The notes: generated by a model not told the origin, from the letters alone. 64,000 bases of DNA from Acidovorax radicis (GCF_020510705.1 NZ_CP075184.1:3720001-3784000); one strand, 5' to 3'. Shown: positions 34,491-44,326, counted from the stretch's first letter. Numbers and translations: made by a program.

Positions 34491-34706
34491 TCAGTTGTTC
34501 TCTCGGCGTATCAGTTGGCGGCCGCTGGCCGTGATGGCAAGCTCGCCACCCGCACCCTTGGTGATGAAGCCCCATTCCAGCAGACGCCCCGAGACATGGT
34601 CCTTGAGTGCGTGGGGCAAGGTAATGACTTCGCCCATTTCGAGTTGCTTGAGGGTCTCGATCTCATCCACGGTGGGATCGAAATGCGGAGCATGGTAAGT
34701 GGTCAT
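34491..34706 (-). CDS. Conserved-looking small protein
   Basis: 71 residues from ATG 34706. MTTYHAPHFDPTVDEIETLKQLEMGEVITLPHALKDHVSGRLLEWGFITKGAGGELAITASGRQLIRRENN has the look of a winged-helix domain (HALKDHVSGRLLEWGFITK...GELAITASGRQLI). No partner gene is close. A role in DNA binding is possible but unproven. Confidence 0.6.
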   Translation of the reverse strand: MTTYHAPHFDPTVDEIETLKQLEMGEVITLPHALKDHVSGRLLEWGFITKGAGGELAITASGRQLIRRENN

Positions 34707-34789
34707 GGTGGTCGCTCTCGAACAAGGTTGGTGAAAGACAGACTTCCGCGCCATCAGATTAGTTCAGCGCCGGGGTGCGCGCAAGCGCG

Positions 34790-35734
34790 TCATCCCGCAG
34801 GCGAAGGCGCTCCTGCTTCGGCCATGCCCTGCAGCCACCTGGCGAAGGTGGTCAGCACCGGGGGCTGCGCCTGCGCCGGGCTGACGAGGTAATAAGCGCG
34901 CTCGCCGCGCAGGGGGCGGTTGCAGGCAACCACCAGCTCGCCGCTGGCCAGCTCGGCCTCGATGAGCAGCGGAGGCATCAGCGCCACGCCCATGCCATGC
35001 GTGGCGGCCACGGCCAGCATGGAGAACAGCTCATAGCGTGGGCCATCGAGCGCGTGCGGGGCATCGACCCCCATCGCATCAAACCACTGGCGCCAGCCAT
35101 ACGGGCGCGTGCTTTGCTGCAGCAAGGGCAAGCCGGCCAGCGCCTCGGCCGCCACGGGCTGGTGGGCACGGCCCCGGCCCCGGGGCGCGGCGGATTCAAG
35201 CAGGCGCGGGCTGCACACGGGCACCACGTCTTCGTGCATCAGCAACTGCGCCTGCACGCCGGGCCAGTTGGCGACCTGCTCGGGTGTGCCCGCGTACAGC
35301 GCAGCATCAAAGGTCGTGTCAGCAAACAGAAAAGGCCGCGTCTGCGTATCGATGTGCACCACGATGTCGGGATGCGCCTGCGCCAGTTGCGGCAGGCGGG
35401 GGATGAGCCACCGAGTGGCAAAGGTGGGCACCGCGGCCAGCGTAAGGGTGCCGCCCTCACCCTGGTGGGCCATCACGTCCAGCGTATCGCGCTCCAGCCC
35501 CTGCAGCCAGCGCGCCACCTGGCGACCATAGTGCGCACCCGCAGGCGTCAGCACCACGCCGTGGCGTGTGCGGCGAAAGAGCTGCACGCCCAAAAACTCC
35601 TCCAGCGCCTGGATCTGGCGGGACACGGCGCTCTGGGTCAGCGACAGCTCCTGCGCGGCGCGGGTGTAGCTCTCGTGGCGGGCGGCGACTTCAAAACAGG
35701 CCAGTGCCTGGGTCGATGGAATGTTGCGGCGCAT
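34790..35734 (-). CDS. LysR regulator, probable GcdR of glutarate catabolism
   Basis: 314 residues from ATG 35734. N-terminal HTH RNIPSTQALACFEVAARHESYTRAAQELSLTQSAVSRQIQALEEFLGVQLFRR of the GcvA-like LysR branch, then a two-lobed effector domain (LTLAAVPTFATRWLIPRLPQL). It is divergent from gcdH and the CoA-transferase gene, the same arrangement in which GcdR activates gcdHG in Pseudomonas. Two ATTCCATA direct repeats (35789-35796 and 35798-35805) lie in the shared control region and may be binding half-sites. Confidence 0.88.
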   Translation of the reverse strand: MRRNIPSTQALACFEVAARHESYTRAAQELSLTQSAVSRQIQALEEFLGVQLFRRTRHGVVLTPAGAHYGRQVARWLQGLERDTLDVMAHQGEGGTLTLAAVPTFATRWLIPRLPQLAQAHPDIVVHIDTQTRPFLFADTTFDAALYAGTPEQVANWPGVQAQLLMHEDVVPVCSPRLLESAAPRGRGRAHQPVAAEALAGLPLLQQSTRPYGWRQWFDAMGVDAPHALDGPRYELFSMLAVAATHGMGVALMPPLLIEAELASGELVVACNRPLRGERAYYLVSPAQAQPPVLTTFARWLQGMAEAGAPSPAG

Positions 35735-35788
35735 GATGAATAGGAACTTGTAGTTGACCTTTCCACCATGGAGCGGTGGCCCGCAAGT

Positions 35789-35805
35789 ATTCCATACATT
35801 CCATA
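35789..35805. promoter_or_regulatory. Direct repeat ATTCCATA-C-ATTCCATA in the gcdR-gcdH control region
   Basis: Two 8-mers spaced by one base, about 110 bp before gcdH and 55 bp before the LysR start. A hairpin CCACC/GGTGG (35763-35779) sits beside it. Candidate site for the LysR regulator. Confidence 0.4.
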
Positions 35806-35911
35806 AACGCATGTCTGGATGAAAAGAACTCGCTTGCGGGGCACCACGCCACAACCTACGATGCACCCCAGACCCGTTTCTTTTCACGCTTCTTTCGACT
35901 TGGAGACACAC

Positions 35912-37105
35912 ATGGCCCACGCCGCTTTTCAATGGGATGACCCTTTCCTCCTGAGCCAGCAACTGACCGACGACGAGCGCGCCATCCAGGCCGCTGCCGC
36001 CGCCTACTGCCAGGACAAGCTGGCGCCCCGCGTGCTCGACGCCTTCCGCCACGAAAAGATGGACGTGAGCATCTTCCGCGAGATGGGCGAAGTGGGCCTC
36101 TTGGGCCCCACCATCCCCGAGCAGTACGGCGGCCCCGGCCTGAGCTACGTGGCCTATGGCCTGATCGCCCGCGAGGTGGAGCGTGTGGATTCGGGCTACC
36201 GCTCCATGGCCAGCGTGCAGTCGTCGCTGGTGATGGTGCCTATCCATGAGTTCGGCACCGAAGCGCAAAAGCAGAAGTACCTGCCCAAGCTCGCCACCGG
36301 CGAGTGGATTGGCTGCTTTGGTCTGACCGAGCCCGACCACGGCTCCGACCCCGGCAGCATGGCCACGCGCGCCTACAAGGTCGATGGCGGCTACAAGCTC
36401 AAGGGCAGCAAGATGTGGATCACCAACAGCCCCGTGGCCGACGTGTTCGTGGTCTGGGCCAAGGAAGTGTCCGAAGGCGGCGCCGTGGGTCCGATTCGCG
36501 GCTTTGTGCTGGAAAAGGGCATGAAAGGCCTGACGGCACCCGCCATCCACGGCAAGGTGGGCCTGCGCGCGTCGATTACCGGCGAGATCGTGATGGACGA
36601 CGTGTTCGTGCCCGAAGAAAACGCCTTCCCTGAAGTGCAGGGCCTCAAGGGCCCCTTCACCTGCCTCAACAGCGCCCGCTACGGCATTGCCTGGGGCGCC
36701 CTGGGTGCGGCCGAGTTCTGCTGGCACACTGCCCGCCAGTACACGCTGGACCGCAAGCAGTTTGGCCGCCCCCTCGCCGCCAACCAGCTCATCCAGAAGA
36801 AGCTGGCCGACATGCAGACCGAGATCGCCATCGGTCTGCAGGCCTGCCTACAGTTTGGCCGCATGAAGGACGCGGGCACGGCCAGCGTGGAAGGCACCTC
36901 CATCATCAAGCGCAACAGCTGCGGCAAGGCGCTGGACATTGCCCGCCTGGCGCGCGACATGATGGGCGGCAACGGCATCAGCGATGAGTTCGGCGTGGCC
37001 CGCCATCTGGTGAACCTGGAAGTGGTGAACACCTATGAAGGCACGCACGATGTGCATGCCCTCATCCTGGGCCGCGCCCAGACGGGTATCGCAGCATTTG
37101 CATGA
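35912..37105 (+). CDS. gcdH: Glutaryl-CoA dehydrogenase
   Basis: 397 residues from ATG 35912 (GGAGACACAC before it). FAD enzyme that oxidises and decarboxylates glutaryl-CoA to crotonyl-CoA in lysine and glutarate breakdown. Signatures: [41 protein letters not shown], the Arg in substrate loop [34 protein letters not shown], and [20 protein letters not shown] with the catalytic Glu. The frame is open upstream to 35819 but without conservation. Confidence 0.95.
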   Translation: MAHAAFQWDDPFLLSQQLTDDERAIQAAAAAYCQDKLAPRVLDAFRHEKMDVSIFREMGEVGLLGPTIPEQYGGPGLSYVAYGLIAREVERVDSGYRSMASVQSSLVMVPIHEFGTEAQKQKYLPKLATGEWIGCFGLTEPDHGSDPGSMATRAYKVDGGYKLKGSKMWITNSPVADVFVVWAKEVSEGGAVGPIRGFVLEKGMKGLTAPAIHGKVGLRASITGEIVMDDVFVPEENAFPEVQGLKGPFTCLNSARYGIAWGALGAAEFCWHTARQYTLDRKQFGRPLAANQLIQKKLADMQTEIAIGLQACLQFGRMKDAGTASVEGTSIIKRNSCGKALDIARLARDMMGGNGISDEFGVARHLVNLEVVNTYEGTHDVHALILGRAQTGIAAFA

Positions 37106-37235
37106 CACCCCCCTGAGGCGCCACCGCTCGGTGCTTCCGCCAGAGGCCGCAGCCCTTCGGACCGTCCAAGCCTGCACTGGCAGGCTTGGAGCCGAGGCCC
37201 TCAGCCCCTTCTCTCGGCTTCGCCGGGAAGGGGGA

Positions 37236-37263
37236 CGACGCCCTCGCTGCGGGGCGGCCCTTG
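37236..37263. repeat. GC-rich 28-bp repeat, copy B
   Basis: Same sequence as 13227-13254 with one substitution, in the 280-bp gap between gcdH and the CoA-transferase gene. Confidence 0.6.
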
Positions 37264-37320
37264 CTCGGCGTCCCTGGCTTGGAGACACGCCCACCTCACC
37301 CCTCATGCCAATTTCACACG

Positions 37321-37374
37321 TTTTTGGCCTCCAGCGCTTGATGTACAAGCGCTAGCAGCTATCAATTTAATAGT
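37321..37374. repeat. Dispersed palindromic repeat, copy 6
   Basis: GGCCTCCAGCGCTTG-ATGTA-CAAGCGCTAGCAGCTATCAA directly before the CoA-transferase ATG (37386); it probably lies in the 5' leader of that gene. Confidence 0.8.
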
Positions 37375-37385
37375 TCACTAACCCC

Positions 37386-38660
37386 ATGACCACACCCACC
37401 CCCAACGCAGGCGCCCTCGCAGGCATCAAGGTGCTCGACCTCTCCCGCGTGCTGGCCGGGCCGTGGTGCACGCAGATCCTGGCGGACCTGGGCGCGGACG
37501 TGGTCAAGGTAGAGCGCCCCGGCGTGGGCGACGACACGCGCCAGTGGGGCCCGCCCTTTTTGAAGGACGCCCAGGGCAACGACACGAACCAGGCCAGCTA
37601 CTACACCGCCTGCAACCGCAACAAGCGCTCAGTCACCATCGACATGGCCTCGCCCGAAGGCCAGGCGCTCATCAGGCAGATGGCGCAAGAGGCCGACATC
37701 GTGGTGGAGAACTTCAAGGTCGGCGGCCTGAAGCAATATGGCCTGGACCATGAAAGCCTGCGCGCACTCAACCCGCGCCTCATCTACTGCTCCGTCACCG
37801 GCTTCGGGCAAGACGGCCCCTATGCCGAGCGTGCGGGCTACGACCTGATGGTGCAGGCCATGACGGGCCTGATGAGCATCACCGGCCAGGCCGACCACCA
37901 GCCCGGCGGCGGCCCCATGCGCGTGGGCGTGGCCGTGATCGACCTGTTCACCGGCCTGTACGCCAGCAACGCCATCCTGGCGGCGCTGCACGTGCGCGAC
38001 AACGCCACGAACGGCACGGGCCAGGGCCAGCACATCGACATGGCCCTGCTCGACGTGGGCATGGCCTTGCTGGCCAACCAGGCCTCGGGCTTTCTGGCCA
38101 CCGGCAAGGCGCCCGGCCGCATGGGCAACAGCCACCCCAGCCTCGCGCCCTACCAGGACTTCCCCACGCAGGACGGCAACATGCTGCTGGCCATCGGCAA
38201 CGATGGGCAGTTCCAGCGCTTTTGCGCCGCCGCCGAGCAGCCCCAGTGGGCCAGCGACCCGCGCTATGCCACCAACACCCTGCGCGTACAAAACCGCGTC
38301 ACGCTGATCCCCGCCATGGAGGCCGTGACCCGCACGCGCACCACGGCCGACTGGATCACGCTGCTGGAAGACAAGGCCGTGCCCTGCGGCCCCATCAACA
38401 CCATTGCCCAGGCGTTTGACGACGCGCAGGTGAAGGCCCGTGGCCTGGCCGTGACGCTGCCGCGCTGGAAGGACGGCGAGGCCGCCACCGACAACGTGCA
38501 GCACATCACCGGCGTGGCCAGCCCGCTGCGCCTGTCGGCCACGCCACCCGTGCTGCGCAACGCCCCGCCCGCACTGGGCCAGCACACCGACGAGGTGCTG
38601 CGCGAGATGGGACTAGACCCAGCGCGCATTGCAGCGCTGCGGGCCAGCGGGGTGCTGTAG
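37386..38660 (+). CDS. CaiB/BaiF (class III) CoA-transferase, probable succinyl-CoA:glutarate CoA-transferase
   Basis: 424 residues with the family start GIKVLDLSRVLAGPWCTQILADLGADVVKVERPGVGDDTRQWGPPF, NRNKRSVTIDMASPEGQALIRQ and the catalytic-loop region GYDLMVQAMTGLMSITGQ. Members transfer CoA between carboxylic acids by an Asp-acyl intermediate. Next to gcdH and a GcdR-like LysR gene it most likely activates glutarate to glutaryl-CoA (GcdG in Pseudomonas). The 280-bp gap with repeats between it and gcdH suggests a read-through transcript or an own promoter. Confidence 0.9.
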   Translation: MTTPTPNAGALAGIKVLDLSRVLAGPWCTQILADLGADVVKVERPGVGDDTRQWGPPFLKDAQGNDTNQASYYTACNRNKRSVTIDMASPEGQALIRQMAQEADIVVENFKVGGLKQYGLDHESLRALNPRLIYCSVTGFGQDGPYAERAGYDLMVQAMTGLMSITGQADHQPGGGPMRVGVAVIDLFTGLYASNAILAALHVRDNATNGTGQGQHIDMALLDVGMALLANQASGFLATGKAPGRMGNSHPSLAPYQDFPTQDGNMLLAIGNDGQFQRFCAAAEQPQWASDPRYATNTLRVQNRVTLIPAMEAVTRTRTTADWITLLEDKAVPCGPINTIAQAFDDAQVKARGLAVTLPRWKDGEAATDNVQHITGVASPLRLSATPPVLRNAPPALGQHTDEVLREMGLDPARIAALRASGVL

Positions 38661-38703
38661 CCACACCCACCCGGCACCGACCTGCGCGGCGCCCCGCCAT
38701 GCA

Positions 38704-38736
38704 ACGGCCTTGCCCTGACCGGCAAGGCCGTTTTTG
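38704..38736 (+). terminator. Rho-independent terminator after the CoA-transferase gene
   Basis: Stem ACGGCCTTGCC / GGCAAGGCCGT (38704-38714 with 38721-38731) followed by T5. Confidence 0.9.
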
Positions 38737-39049
38737 TTTGCGCCATTTGAATCAAATCAGGCCCTGGCGCTTATCTATCAAGCGCTAATAGCTATCAATT
38801 TGATAACAAGACAAGAGAATGGAGGCGCCCGCGTGTGTTCGCCCCTTGGCAAAAAAGGCATATACAAAAAATTACATAGCTCTCCATAATGGGAGCGGGA
38901 ATCTCTCCGGCGCGGCGCACAGCACGCGCCGGTTGACCGAGACAAAAGGCACAGTGGGACAACCGCCGCAACGTACGGGGATGTCAGGCTGCGCCGCATG
39001 CACCTTGCCCCGCCCCAGCGGCGAATCGTGGACCCCACAGGAGTTCTCC
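38737..39049. other. Upstream region of the chemoreceptor gene, with repeat copy 7
   Basis: 313 bases without a supported gene. A copy of the dispersed repeat lies at 38751-38808 (GGCGCTTATCTATCAAGCGC then TAATAGCTATCAATTTGATA). The sequence TTCGCCCCTTGGCAAAAAA at 38838-38856 matches a site before cheV (54148-54167). No consensus sigma-28 promoter is obvious. Confidence 0.5.
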
Positions 39050-40651
39050 ATGAAGCTCAGCCTCAAGCTCCCCCTGACCTTTACCGTGTCGCTGCTCTTG
39101 CTGTTTGCGGCGGCGCTGTTTGGCATCAGCCGCCTGAACCAGGCGCTCGACACCTACGAGACCACCGTGGCCCAAAGCTTTGAGCACGAGCGCATGGCGG
39201 CGAGCATGCTCAATAACTTCAAGGTGCAGGTGCAGGAGTGGAAGAACGTGCTGCTACGCGGCAAGGACCCGGCGCAGCTCACGCGCTACTGGGCCGCGTT
39301 TGAAAAGCAGGAACAGGCCATCAAGGACGAGGCGCAAAAGCTCATCGCCGCCCTGCCCGCAGGCGAAGGCCGTGAACGCGTGCAGCAGTTTGCCCAGGCC
39401 CACGAACGCATGGGCGCCGCCTACCGCAAGGGGTTTGAGGCCTTCAAGGCGGCTGACCACGACCCGCATGCCGGCGACAAGGCCGTGGAGGGCATGGACC
39501 GCGAGCCCTCGCAACTGCTGGACCAGGCGGGCGACCTGATCGCCAAGGCCAGCAGCGCGGTGGCCGAACGTGCCGCTGCCTCCGCACAGCGCGCCACCAC
39601 CATCAGCCTGGTGGTGATGCTGGTGGTGTGCGCCCTGGGCATTGTGGGCGCCATTGCCTTCAGCCGCACCGTGGTGAACCCGCTGGACAACGCGGTGCGC
39701 GTGTCACAGGCGGTGGCCAGCGGCGACCTCACGGTGGCGCGGCAGGTGCAGGGCAAGGACGAAATCGCCCTGCTGCTCAATGCCCTGCACGACATGCAGA
39801 TCAGCCTGTCGCAGGTGGTGAGCAATGTGCGCAACAACGCCGACAGCGTGGCCGCCGCCAGCACCGAAATCGCGCAAGGCAATAACGACCTGAGCGCCCG
39901 CACCGAGCAGCAGGCCAGCGCGCTGGAAGAAACCTCGGCATCGATGGAAGAGCTGAGTTCCACCGTGCAGGCCAATGCCGAAAACGCCCGCACCGCCAAC
40001 CAGCTGGCCGTGAACGCCAGCACCGTGGCCGTGCATGGCGGCGATGTGGTGGCCGAGGTGGTGACCACCATGAAGGGCATCAACGACAGCAGCAACAAGA
40101 TTGCAGACATCATCAGCGTGATCGACGGCATCGCCTTTCAGACCAATATCCTGGCGCTGAACGCCGCGGTGGAAGCCGCCCGCGCAGGCGAACAAGGCCG
40201 GGGCTTTGCCGTGGTGGCTGGTGAAGTACGCAACCTGGCAGTACGCAGCGCAGAAGCCGCCAAGGAAATCAAAGCCCTCATCACCGCCAGCGTCGAACGC
40301 GTGGAACAAGGCACCGCGCTGGTGGACAAGGCGGGCGCCACGATGAACGAGGTGGTCAGCGCCATCCGCCGCGTGACCGATATCGTGGGCGAGATCAGCG
40401 CCGCCAGCAGCGAGCAGAGCGCAGGCGTGGCCCAGGTAGGGGACGCCATCACCGAAATGGACCAGGCCACGCAGCAGAACGCAGCGCTGGTCGAACAGAG
40501 CGCGGCGGCGGCCGACAGCCTCAAGGTGCAGGCGCAGCAGCTGGTGCAGGCGGTGGCGGTGTTCCGACTGGCGGACTCCGACGCCAATGCACCAGCGCGG
40601 GCCCGCATGCCCGCCCCCAGGCATGGCCCGCCTCGGTTGGCCGCTGGCTGA
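39050..40651 (+). CDS. Methyl-accepting chemotaxis protein
   Basis: 533 residues from ATG 39050, with GGAGTTCTCC before it. Membrane helix 1 at about 8-28, a four-helix periplasmic domain with a typical [15 protein letters not shown] motif (TarH/4HB type) to about 185, membrane helix 2 ([22 protein letters not shown]), HAMP domain, and the signalling hairpin with [50 protein letters not shown]. The C-terminal part lacks a CheR-tethering pentapeptide. The ligand is unknown. Confidence 0.93.
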   Translation: MKLSLKLPLTFTVSLLLLFAAALFGISRLNQALDTYETTVAQSFEHERMAASMLNNFKVQVQEWKNVLLRGKDPAQLTRYWAAFEKQEQAIKDEAQKLIAALPAGEGRERVQQFAQAHERMGAAYRKGFEAFKAADHDPHAGDKAVEGMDREPSQLLDQAGDLIAKASSAVAERAAASAQRATTISLVVMLVVCALGIVGAIAFSRTVVNPLDNAVRVSQAVASGDLTVARQVQGKDEIALLLNALHDMQISLSQVVSNVRNNADSVAAASTEIAQGNNDLSARTEQQASALEETSASMEELSSTVQANAENARTANQLAVNASTVAVHGGDVVAEVVTTMKGINDSSNKIADIISVIDGIAFQTNILALNAAVEAARAGEQGRGFAVVAGEVRNLAVRSAEAAKEIKALITASVERVEQGTALVDKAGATMNEVVSAIRRVTDIVGEISAASSEQSAGVAQVGDAITEMDQATQQNAALVEQSAAAADSLKVQAQQLVQAVAVFRLADSDANAPARARMPAPRHGPPRLAAG

Positions 40652-40690
40652 AGCTGAGGCGCCACGGAATTTTTCAGGCCCAATGGGCCG

Positions 40691-40736
40691 GATGCGCTCG
40701 TCAATAAAGCGGCAGCAGCTACATAAACGATAGCAA
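40691..40736. repeat. Decayed dispersed repeat, copy 8
   Basis: GATGCGCTCGTCAATAAAGC then GGCAGCAGCTACATAAACGATAG between the convergent chemoreceptor and ribH genes; only the right arm (GCAGCTA) matches well. Confidence 0.4.
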
Positions 40737-40754
40737 CCAGCGCACGGCAGAAAC

Positions 40755-41327
40755 TCAGTCTTCTACCAGCATGGGGGCTGCCTGCTGCGCGGTGGCCAGC
40801 GTGGGCGATGCCAGTTTGCGCAAGTAGGCCATGGTCTGCAGGCAGGCCTGGGCCACCTCGGTGCCCTTCTTCACGAAATGCTCGCGGAAGAAGCGCACAT
40901 GGTCTTCGTGCTCATGAAAATCGCGCGGCGTGAGCACGGCGGACATCACGGGCACGCCGGTGTCCAGCTGCACCCGCATCAGGCCGTCGATGACGGCGGT
41001 GGTCACAAACTCGTGCCGATAGATGCCGCCGTTGACCACCAGCGCACAGGCCACGATGGCGTCGTAGCGCCCGCTTTGCGCCAGCCGCTTGGCCAGCAGC
41101 GGGATCTCGAACGCACCAGGCACCTCGAACTGCTCGATTTGCCCTGCAGGCAACCCGCTGCGCGCGAACTCTGCGATGGCGGCATCGCGGGCCTGGTGAA
41201 CGATGTCCCGGTGCCAACTGGCGCAGACGACCGCAACCCGTTCGCTGCGGTGCGCTGTCGCTGTCCGGCCGCTCTGATCGGCGTTGGCAGCAGCGGCATG
41301 GTGGGAATGGAAGGACGACTGATTCAT
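40755..41327 (-). CDS. ribH: 6,7-dimethyl-8-ribityllumazine synthase, riboswitch-controlled
   Basis: 190 residues from ATG 41327 (TTCTCGAGAAAAT region upstream). The lumazine synthase fold is seen in RVAVVCASWHRDIVHQARDAAIAEF, VPGAFEIPLLAKRLAQSGRYDAIVACALVVNGGIYRHEFVTTAVIDGLMRVQLDTGVPV and LTPRDFHEHEDHVRFF. The N-terminal 30 residues are His/Ala-rich and not part of the fold. The shape of the sequence (NGGIYRHEF instead of GxTxHxD) resembles the RibH2-type decameric enzymes found in some proteobacteria beside a housekeeping RibH. An FMN riboswitch lies in its leader. Confidence 0.9.
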   Translation of the reverse strand: MNQSSFHSHHAAAANADQSGRTATAHRSERVAVVCASWHRDIVHQARDAAIAEFARSGLPAGQIEQFEVPGAFEIPLLAKRLAQSGRYDAIVACALVVNGGIYRHEFVTTAVIDGLMRVQLDTGVPVMSAVLTPRDFHEHEDHVRFFREHFVKKGTEVAQACLQTMAYLRKLASPTLATAQQAAPMLVED

Positions 41328-41548
41328 GGATTTTCTCGAACAAAGAAAAGGGTTACCAGAATCAGGGCGCGCGCGAACAGGGCCACTCGCACGGCAAGGC
41401 AGGTGCTCATACGCATGCGGGCCGGCGAGCCGCCCCAAACCCGCAGACACGCCTGACCCAACGATCAGACAGCCCACACGGCCCGGCACCACACGCCCGA
41501 CACGCGCACACAGGCAACCACCCCGGCGGGAGGCCCATGGCTTCGCGA

Positions 41549-41704
41549 TCTCTTTCATCCGGACTGTGACCGTCGGCTCTGGCATCGCACCAGATCTGCT
41601 GACCCTGCAGGGCACAAAAACAGCCCGGCAGGCGCTCGCGGGCTCCTGCAAACCTTTCAGGCCACAGATACCGCCGGTGGGGAATTTCGCCCCGCCCTGA
41701 GAAC
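41549..41704 (-). promoter_or_regulatory. FMN riboswitch (RFN element)
   Basis: On the minus strand all conserved blocks are present in order: TCAGGGCGGGGCGAAATTCC near 41700, CACCGGCGGTA, GCCCGCGAGCG, GGTCAGCAGATCTGGTG with GATGCCAGAGCCGACGGTCA, and AGTCCGGATGAAAGAGA ending near 41549. It lies 220 bases before the ribH start, so binding of FMN would stop transcription or translation of ribH. Confidence 0.95.
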
Positions 41705-41775
41705 GCAATCGGCCCCGGAAAGACTCCGTGGCCGATCACAGGATTCTAGGCGGCACAGCAACGCTGCGTCAGCGA

Positions 41776-42444
41776 TCAAAAAACCCGGCTATAGCGCACC
41801 TGCACGAAGTCTTCTCCCGGGTTGGGTTTACGGATGCCGCCGTTGGAGACGTGGCGCAGCACCAGCGCCAGCTCGTGCTGCCGTCGCGCCCCAAAGTTGA
41901 AGCCCACACCCTGGTGGTCGGAGAAATTGAAGCGCGTACTGAAGGTCTTGTGCCGCGTTGCATAGTGGCCGTCCAGCACCGACACGCCAATACCGCCTTC
42001 CATGAACCAGGCAGAGCGCCCGCCGTCGAAGCGCAAGCGCAAAGTGGGCACCACGGCCAGTTGCGTCCAGTGCCGACGCCCCTGCGCCGCCGCGCCTTCT
42101 GGCACGCGCCAGTGGGCGATATGCGTGTCCCAATGCCCCGTCAGCTCGCCACCCAGTACGTTGCTGCGCCACCCCCAGGGCCACTGCACCCCCACCGAAA
42201 CCAGGCCAACATCACTGGCGGCCCGCGCACCATCGATAAAGATACGGCGGGGCTGCGGCGCAGCGGTTTGTATCGAGGAAAGCGACGCAGCGGTGGCACT
42301 CTCCTGCGCACCTACAGGGACCGCCAAGGCGCACAAGCCAACGAACACTGTGCATCCACAAGACCCCCGCAGATGCTGTGGAGCCAGGGGCCCAAGGTCA
42401 TGCCTTGGGAGGGACAAAGGCAGAAACAGGAAGATGGAACGCAC
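41776..42444 (-). CDS. PagL-type lipid A 3-O-deacylase
   Basis: 222 residues from GTG 42444, which has AGGAG seven bases before it. The PagL signature is complete at the end: RHVSNGGIRKPNPGED with His198 and Ser200 as catalytic pair and Glu211 as probable third residue; the protein ends in Phe, as outer-membrane barrels do. The enzyme removes the 3-O-acyl chain of lipid A at the outer membrane. The N terminus is unusual: 46 residues with two hydrophobic parts before the likely cleavage site VPVGA-QES, so an internal start cannot be excluded. Confidence 0.87.
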   Translation of the reverse strand: MRSIFLFLPLSLPRHDLGPLAPQHLRGSCGCTVFVGLCALAVPVGAQESATAASLSSIQTAAPQPRRIFIDGARAASDVGLVSVGVQWPWGWRSNVLGGELTGHWDTHIAHWRVPEGAAAQGRRHWTQLAVVPTLRLRFDGGRSAWFMEGGIGVSVLDGHYATRHKTFSTRFNFSDHQGVGFNFGARRQHELALVLRHVSNGGIRKPNPGEDFVQVRYSRVF

Positions 42445-42563
42445 GGCAAAACTCCTATAAAAAGGGGCTGGCAGGGCAACACTATCCAATTTACACAAGC
42501 GCCGCAAACGCTAAAGCCCACCAGCAGCGCAATGCACTGCCGGCAAAGGAAGGCAACGGGGCG

Positions 42564-43052
42564 TCAGCGCGGCTTTTCGAACCCGCTCTGGGCCCAGGCC
42601 GTGGCGCTGTCGGTGGTGAGCTTGAACGTGGGCGGCACGGGCACACGCGCCAGCTCTTCGCCCAAATCGTCCATGGCGCTCAGCGTGGCGGTGGCGCCCT
42701 CTTCATCCGGCACGATGGCCATGGCCACGCGCAGGCGTTGGCCGTCGGCGGTGGTGATGGTCACGTTCTTGTTGAGCTGTGCGTGCAACTGCTGCTCGTG
42801 GCGGCGCAGTACCTCGCTGGCGGTTTTGACCAGGGTATTGAAGGCCGACACATCCAGCGGCTTGGGGTTTTTCTTGTCGCGCCCCATGGTCCACGGCCCC
42901 ACCAGTGCGGGCTCGGACTCGCCGCGCAGCGTCATGGACACGGCCCAACCGTCATCGTCTTCGTTCTTGATGACCTGCGCCGTCCAGCGCTCGTCGCTCC
43001 ACAGGCGGGGTTCCTGGATGGGGGTGGGGGTGTCGTCGGCAAAGTCGGTCAT
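42564..43052 (-). CDS. Conserved hypothetical protein
   Basis: 162 residues. A beta-rich soluble protein with WTAQVIKNEDDDGWAVSMTLRGESEPALVGPWTMGRDKKNPKPLDVSAFNTLVKTASEVLRRHEQQLHAQLNKNV in the first two thirds and AMAIVPDEEGATATLSAMDDLGEELARVPVPPTFKL after it. It carries no signal peptide or known motif. I recall similar lineage-restricted proteins in Comamonadaceae, so it is likely real. Function unknown. Confidence 0.75.
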   Translation of the reverse strand: MTDFADDTPTPIQEPRLWSDERWTAQVIKNEDDDGWAVSMTLRGESEPALVGPWTMGRDKKNPKPLDVSAFNTLVKTASEVLRRHEQQLHAQLNKNVTITTADGQRLRVAMAIVPDEEGATATLSAMDDLGEELARVPVPPTFKLTTDSATAWAQSGFEKPR

Positions 43053-43205
43053 GGGGCAGCAGGCAGGTTTCGGTCAAAGGGCGCAGAGCATAACGGCGCG
43101 GGGGCTGGGGCATGAATGAACGGCCGTAGCAGGCGCCATCACCCCCCCAAAATGCCCCCTGTTCAATAACTGTTGGTTATTGATAAACACATCCGTCTCC
43201 CGCCA

Positions 43206-44174
43206 TTACGGCGCGTCAAAGCCAAGGCCTGCCGTCTCGCGCAGCACATCCATGAAAGCCTGCGCCGCTGGCGTGGGCGGCTCGCCCAGGCGGGTGATCA
43301 GGCCATAGTCGGGCATGCGGTCTGGCAGCTCGACCTGGATGCGTGCCAGCAGGCCCTTGTTCACGTATCTTTCAACCAGCGCGGCAGGCTGCAGCGAAAC
43401 CATGTTGGTGGTGTGCATCAGCTCCAGCGCAAACAGAAAAGAGGGCGTCTCCACCAGCCCCGACGTCGGCGCCAAGCCGGCGCCACCAAAGATATCGTCC
43501 GACACCTTGCGTACCGCCGTCGAGGCGGGATACAGAATCCACGGCCAGTGGGCCAGCTCGGTCAGCGCCAGGTCCATGGCGCCGCGCAGGGGATGATGCA
43601 GGCCCGCCACCACCTGCAAAGGCTCCGCAGACAGGCGCTCGTAGTGAAACTGGCTGCGCTGGGCCTCTTCGGTGAAGCGCCCGATCATCAGGTCGATCTT
43701 GCGTTCGGCCAGCCACTCCACCAACTGGTCGCTGCTTTGCTCCAGTATTTTCAATACCAGCAAGGGGCGAAGCCGCTGGATCTCAACGACCGACGCGACC
43801 AGCAGATGGGCCGCCGACCCCGTGATCGCACCAATCGTCAGGTGACCATGTCCGCCCTGCTTGAGGGCATTGAACTCGTCCACAAACTGGCGCTGCCCGT
43901 CGAGTGCCGCGTTGGCATAGCGCAGGGTAAAGAGCCCCAGCTCGTTGGGCCGCATGCCGCGCGACAAACGGTCGAACAAACGCGCGTCCAGGATCTCTTC
44001 GATGTCCATCAGGATCTTGGTGGCTGCGGGCTGGGTGACGTGCATTTGTTCGGCCGTCAACCGCAGATTACGGGTGCGCCCGAGGATGTCGAGAAACTGC
44101 AAATGCCGAAACCGCAGCCGCGCACAGGCCTGCGCCAAAGACAAGGGTTTCCCCGGAAAAACGTCTGAACTCAT
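43206..44174 (-). CDS. LysR regulator of the sugar-acid locus
   Basis: 322 residues. HTH in LRFRHLQFLDILGRTRNLRLTAEQMHVTQPAATKILMDIEEILDARLFDR, of the PcaQ/GbpR-like LysR branch whose members often govern aromatic or sugar-acid genes; TIGAITGSAAHLLVASVVEI begins the effector domain. Divergent from the TRAP receptor gene with 152 bp between the starts, so it probably controls the whole 44327-52151 operon in answer to an aldonate. Confidence 0.9.
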   Translation of the reverse strand: MSSDVFPGKPLSLAQACARLRFRHLQFLDILGRTRNLRLTAEQMHVTQPAATKILMDIEEILDARLFDRLSRGMRPNELGLFTLRYANAALDGQRQFVDEFNALKQGGHGHLTIGAITGSAAHLLVASVVEIQRLRPLLVLKILEQSSDQLVEWLAERKIDLMIGRFTEEAQRSQFHYERLSAEPLQVVAGLHHPLRGAMDLALTELAHWPWILYPASTAVRKVSDDIFGGAGLAPTSGLVETPSFLFALELMHTTNMVSLQPAALVERYVNKGLLARIQVELPDRMPDYGLITRLGEPPTPAAQAFMDVLRETAGLGFDAP

Positions 44175-44326
44175 AAGTGTTTGGAATGGATCGTAGCAAA
44201 AGATTCAGTGGACCCAGGCAGATGCCAGACCTAATCTTCGGCCTGCGTCAAGACGGCCCCGCCAAAGGGATCGCGGGCGCCGATGGGTTGCCTCATCGCG
44301 ATACAGCCATTCCAACGGAGACAAAC

